Below are positions 4,372-6,351 of a DNA stretch of 6,351 bases, piece after piece. The translations under genes and the position numbers were made by a program. The notes under the pieces are model-generated. The model searched no databases and was not told where the DNA came from. It saw only the letters and a program-made list of their open reading frames with translations. Source of the DNA: an uncultured bacterium (GTDB lineage Bacteria > Cyanobacteriota > Vampirovibrionia > Gastranaerophilales > Gastranaerophilaceae); contig CAPYQR010000097.1 of the NCBI GenBank assembly GCA_948742005.1, forward strand, positions 1 through 6,351, read 5' to 3'. The number at the start of each line of letters is the position of its first letter. Within the stretch, counting starts at the first letter, position 1.

Positions 4372-6351
4372 ATGATTAAAATATTTTTATTGCTTAAGAT
4401 TGCCGAATTCCAAGAAAAAATCTTTGAATCGTTAAAAAAAGAAAAAAATTATGAAGTCATTTTGCCATCAGGTTCTTTTGATGATATTTTACTTCAAATA
4501 AGGAACGAAGCACCTGATATTGTTTTAATTGATTCAAATTATGATAATTTTGAATATATGGCGAATCAAATCCGCGTAAATTTCAAAAATTCAAATATTC
4601 AACTCATTACCCTTTGTGATATTAACGATAACAAAGAAATTAAAAGTTCAAATTTAATTAACGGCTTTGTTGAGCAGCCAATCAAGGAAGAAATTCTTTT
4701 TTCAACAATTAATTCACACTTTAAAACTAAAAAGACTCTTGATAAGCTTTGTGAAAACAACAAAGAATTATCACGAAGCCTTTATCAATTAAACGTTTTA
4801 TACAACACAAGCTCGCAATTCAGCGGAACACTTGATACTAAAAAAATATATAATATTATGATTGAAGCGATGGAAAAAACTCTAAGTTTTGATGTTTCAA
4901 GCGTTTTAATCTATAATTCTCTTTCAAATCCCAAGCTTAATTTAAATACTTTATATGAACCAAGCGAGAATTTAACAGATGCCTTGAAAATCCGCTCAAT
5001 TTTAAATTATAAAACAATGTTTGATAATCCTGTTATTTTTAACGATAAAGAAATTAAAGACATTGAAATCATACAAACAACAAAGCAAATCCGCTCAAGC
5101 AAAATTTACGGATTAGAAATTTTTAACTTTGACACACTTTTCGCTCCGATAAAAGTCGGGGAAGATTTTTTCGGAGTAGTGGAATTATTCAGGTTTAACC
5201 CTTTTACACCGGAAGATATTAATTGTTTTCAAGCAATAGCACATCAAGCAGCTCTGCCTTTAAGAAGCGCAAAATTATATGAAGAAATCAGCATTACCAA
5301 TAAAAAGCTTGAAAAACTTGAAAAATTAAAATCGGAATTTATTTCAATTGTTTCCCACGAATTAAGAACACCTTTAACACCGATTAATAATTCTCTTGAA
5401 ATAGTTTTATCCGGTCAAGCAGGTGAAATTACGCCTGAAATTAATAATTTTGTTTCAATGGCAAAAAGAAACATCCAGCGTCTCGGGGGAATTATTGAAG
5501 ATTTGCTTGATTTATCAAGAATTCAAACAGGAAAGCTTGATTATCGCTATAAAATCGTTGATATTACTTCGTCTTTAGAACTTTTAAAAAATACGTTTAT
5601 TCAAGTTGCACAAAGCAAAAATATTGAAATCAGCCTTGATATTAAAGAAAAATTGCCCGAAATTTATGCTGATTCAAGAAGAATTGAACAAATTTTATCA
5701 AATCTTGTATCAAATTCGCTTAAGTTTACTTCAAACAACGGTAAGATAAATGTTGAAGCAAAGATTATCAAAGGAAGCGAAGTTAATTATGACGATTTAA
5801 TTATGCCAAAAATTGAAAAAAAAGAATTGAATCCTGAAAACAAATTTATCAAAATTTCAGTCAAAGACAACGGAATCGGTATTAAAAAAGAAGATATTCC
5901 AAAAATTTTTGATAAATTTTCACAAATCGAAACTTCGCTAAACCGAAACGAAGGCGGCGTAGGTTTAGGTTTAACAATTACAAAACAGCTAATCGATTCG
6001 CACCTCGGGGCAGTCTGGGTTGAATCAAAAGAGCATGTGGGGTCTGTTTTTAATGTTATTTTACCGTTAATTGATGAATTTAAAATCTTTGAAATGGATT
6101 TATCTCATGCTTTAACCAATAATCCCGACACAGGCGCAATTATGATTGAATTTGATAATGACAGCAATTTAATTGAAGAATTAAAAGAAAAGAAAATTTT
6201 AAATTTAACAAGATTTTCAAAAGAAACAGAAATTAAAACCCAAGGAAAAACGCAGTATTTCGCTTTCATACCAAAAATTTCCCAAAGTTCTTTTGAAGCA
6301 ATTGCAAAAACTATTGGCGAATATTGTAAAAATAATGATATAATATTAAAA
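4372..6351 (+). CDS. Hybrid-like sensor histidine kinase (pseudo-REC, GAF, HisKA, HATPase_c), 3'-truncated
   Basis: All 660 codons from ATG 4372 to the window edge are open. Residues 2-118 look like a response-regulator receiver (PDIVLIDS, Asp54) but lack the acidic pair after beta-1 (LLLK instead), the Thr/Ser (Cys82) and the Lys (Gln102). Residues 140-303 resemble a GAF domain, and a short coiled linker follows. The kinase core is intact: H-box SHELRTPL (328-335, His329), N-box with Asn444/Asn448, G1 KDNGIGI (498-504), F-box IFDKFSQ (512-518) and G2 GGVGLGLTI (528-536). A charged insert at about 467-490 splits the ATPase domain. Residues from about 568 on form an unassigned alpha/beta-like extension. 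No membrane segment is seen, so this is a cytosolic sensor that autophosphorylates His329; signal and partner regulator are unknown. There is no Shine-Dalgarno. A GTG at 4354 is a less likely start, because beta-1 begins right after the ATG. Confidence 0.92.
   Translation, partial: MIKIFLLLKIAEFQEKIFESLKKEKNYEVILPSGSFDDILLQIRNEAPDIVLIDSNYDNFEYMANQIRVNFKNSNIQLITLCDINDNKEIKSSNLINGFVEQPIKEEILFSTINSHFKTKKTLDKLCENNKELSRSLYQLNVLYNTSSQFSGTLDTKKIYNIMIEAMEKTLSFDVSSVLIYNSLSNPKLNLNTLYEPSENLTDALKIRSILNYKTMFDNPVIFNDKEIKDIEIIQTTKQIRSSKIYGLEIFNFDTLFAPIKVGEDFFGVVELFRFNPFTPEDINCFQAIAHQAALPLRSAKLYEEISITNKKLEKLEKLKSEFISIVSHELRTPLTPINNSLEIVLSGQAGEITPEINNFVSMAKRNIQRLGGIIEDLLDLSRIQTGKLDYRYKIVDITSSLELLKNTFIQVAQSKNIEISLDIKEKLPEIYADSRRIEQILSNLVSNSLKFTSNNGKINVEAKIIKGSEVNYDDLIMPKIEKKELNPENKFIKISVKDNGIGIKKEDIPKIFDKFSQIETSLNRNEGGVGLGLTITKQLIDSHLGAVWVESKEHVGSVFNVILPLIDEFKIFEMDLSHALTNNPDTGAIMIEFDNDSNLIEELKEKKILNLTRFSKETEIKTQGKTQYFAFIPKISQSSFEAIAKTIGEYCKNNDIILK

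Overview
The window is AT-rich bacterial DNA. Sampled lines of the rsmA-gshA-kinase part run from about 12 to 37% G+C, and the first kilobase is somewhat richer. It holds six protein genes in four transcription blocks. I see no tRNA, rRNA, CRISPR array, insertion sequence or phage gene. The best guess for the host is an uncultured gut-type Vampirovibrionia/Melainabacteria (Gastranaerophilales). This rests on base composition, the compact rsmA-ispE pair, a plant/cyanobacterial-type glutamate-cysteine ligase, an EF-hand protein, and a coiled-coil protein whose start (MGWVVLTLRK) resembles a recurring family I recall from that group. None of this is proof, and another AT-rich bacterial lineage is possible.

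Layout: (1) 2-427 (+) is the 3' part of an EF-hand calcium-binding protein gene. It converges on (2) 524-1033 (-), a 169-residue coiled-coil protein of unknown function with a strong ribosome binding site and a long purine-rich leader. A bidirectional terminator hairpin sits between them. (3) rsmA (2015-2854) and ispE (1214-2002), both on the minus strand and 12 bases apart, form an operon for 16S rRNA dimethylation and the fourth step of MEP isoprenoid synthesis. (4) Divergent from rsmA, gshA (2926-4308, +) encodes a GCS2-family glutamate-cysteine ligase. After 63 bases comes a histidine kinase gene (4372 to the window edge) with a degenerate receiver domain, a probable GAF domain, a complete HisKA/HATPase core and a C-terminal extension that I cannot assign. 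It is open to the last base, so its stop codon is not visible.

Most of the window is housekeeping and I do not see a convincing new multi-gene system. The most notable pattern is regulatory. The two divergent genes rsmA and gshA each have an extended -10 element 6-8 bases before the ATG, an in-frame stop just upstream and no Shine-Dalgarno sequence, which predicts a pair of leaderless mRNAs. The kinase gene has a similar but weaker arrangement. The coiled-coil gene is the opposite case, with a strong Shine-Dalgarno and a long leader. Other points are the kinase's pseudo-receiver and C-terminal domains, and a Gly-to-Cys change in the ligase's EPGGQ-type motif.
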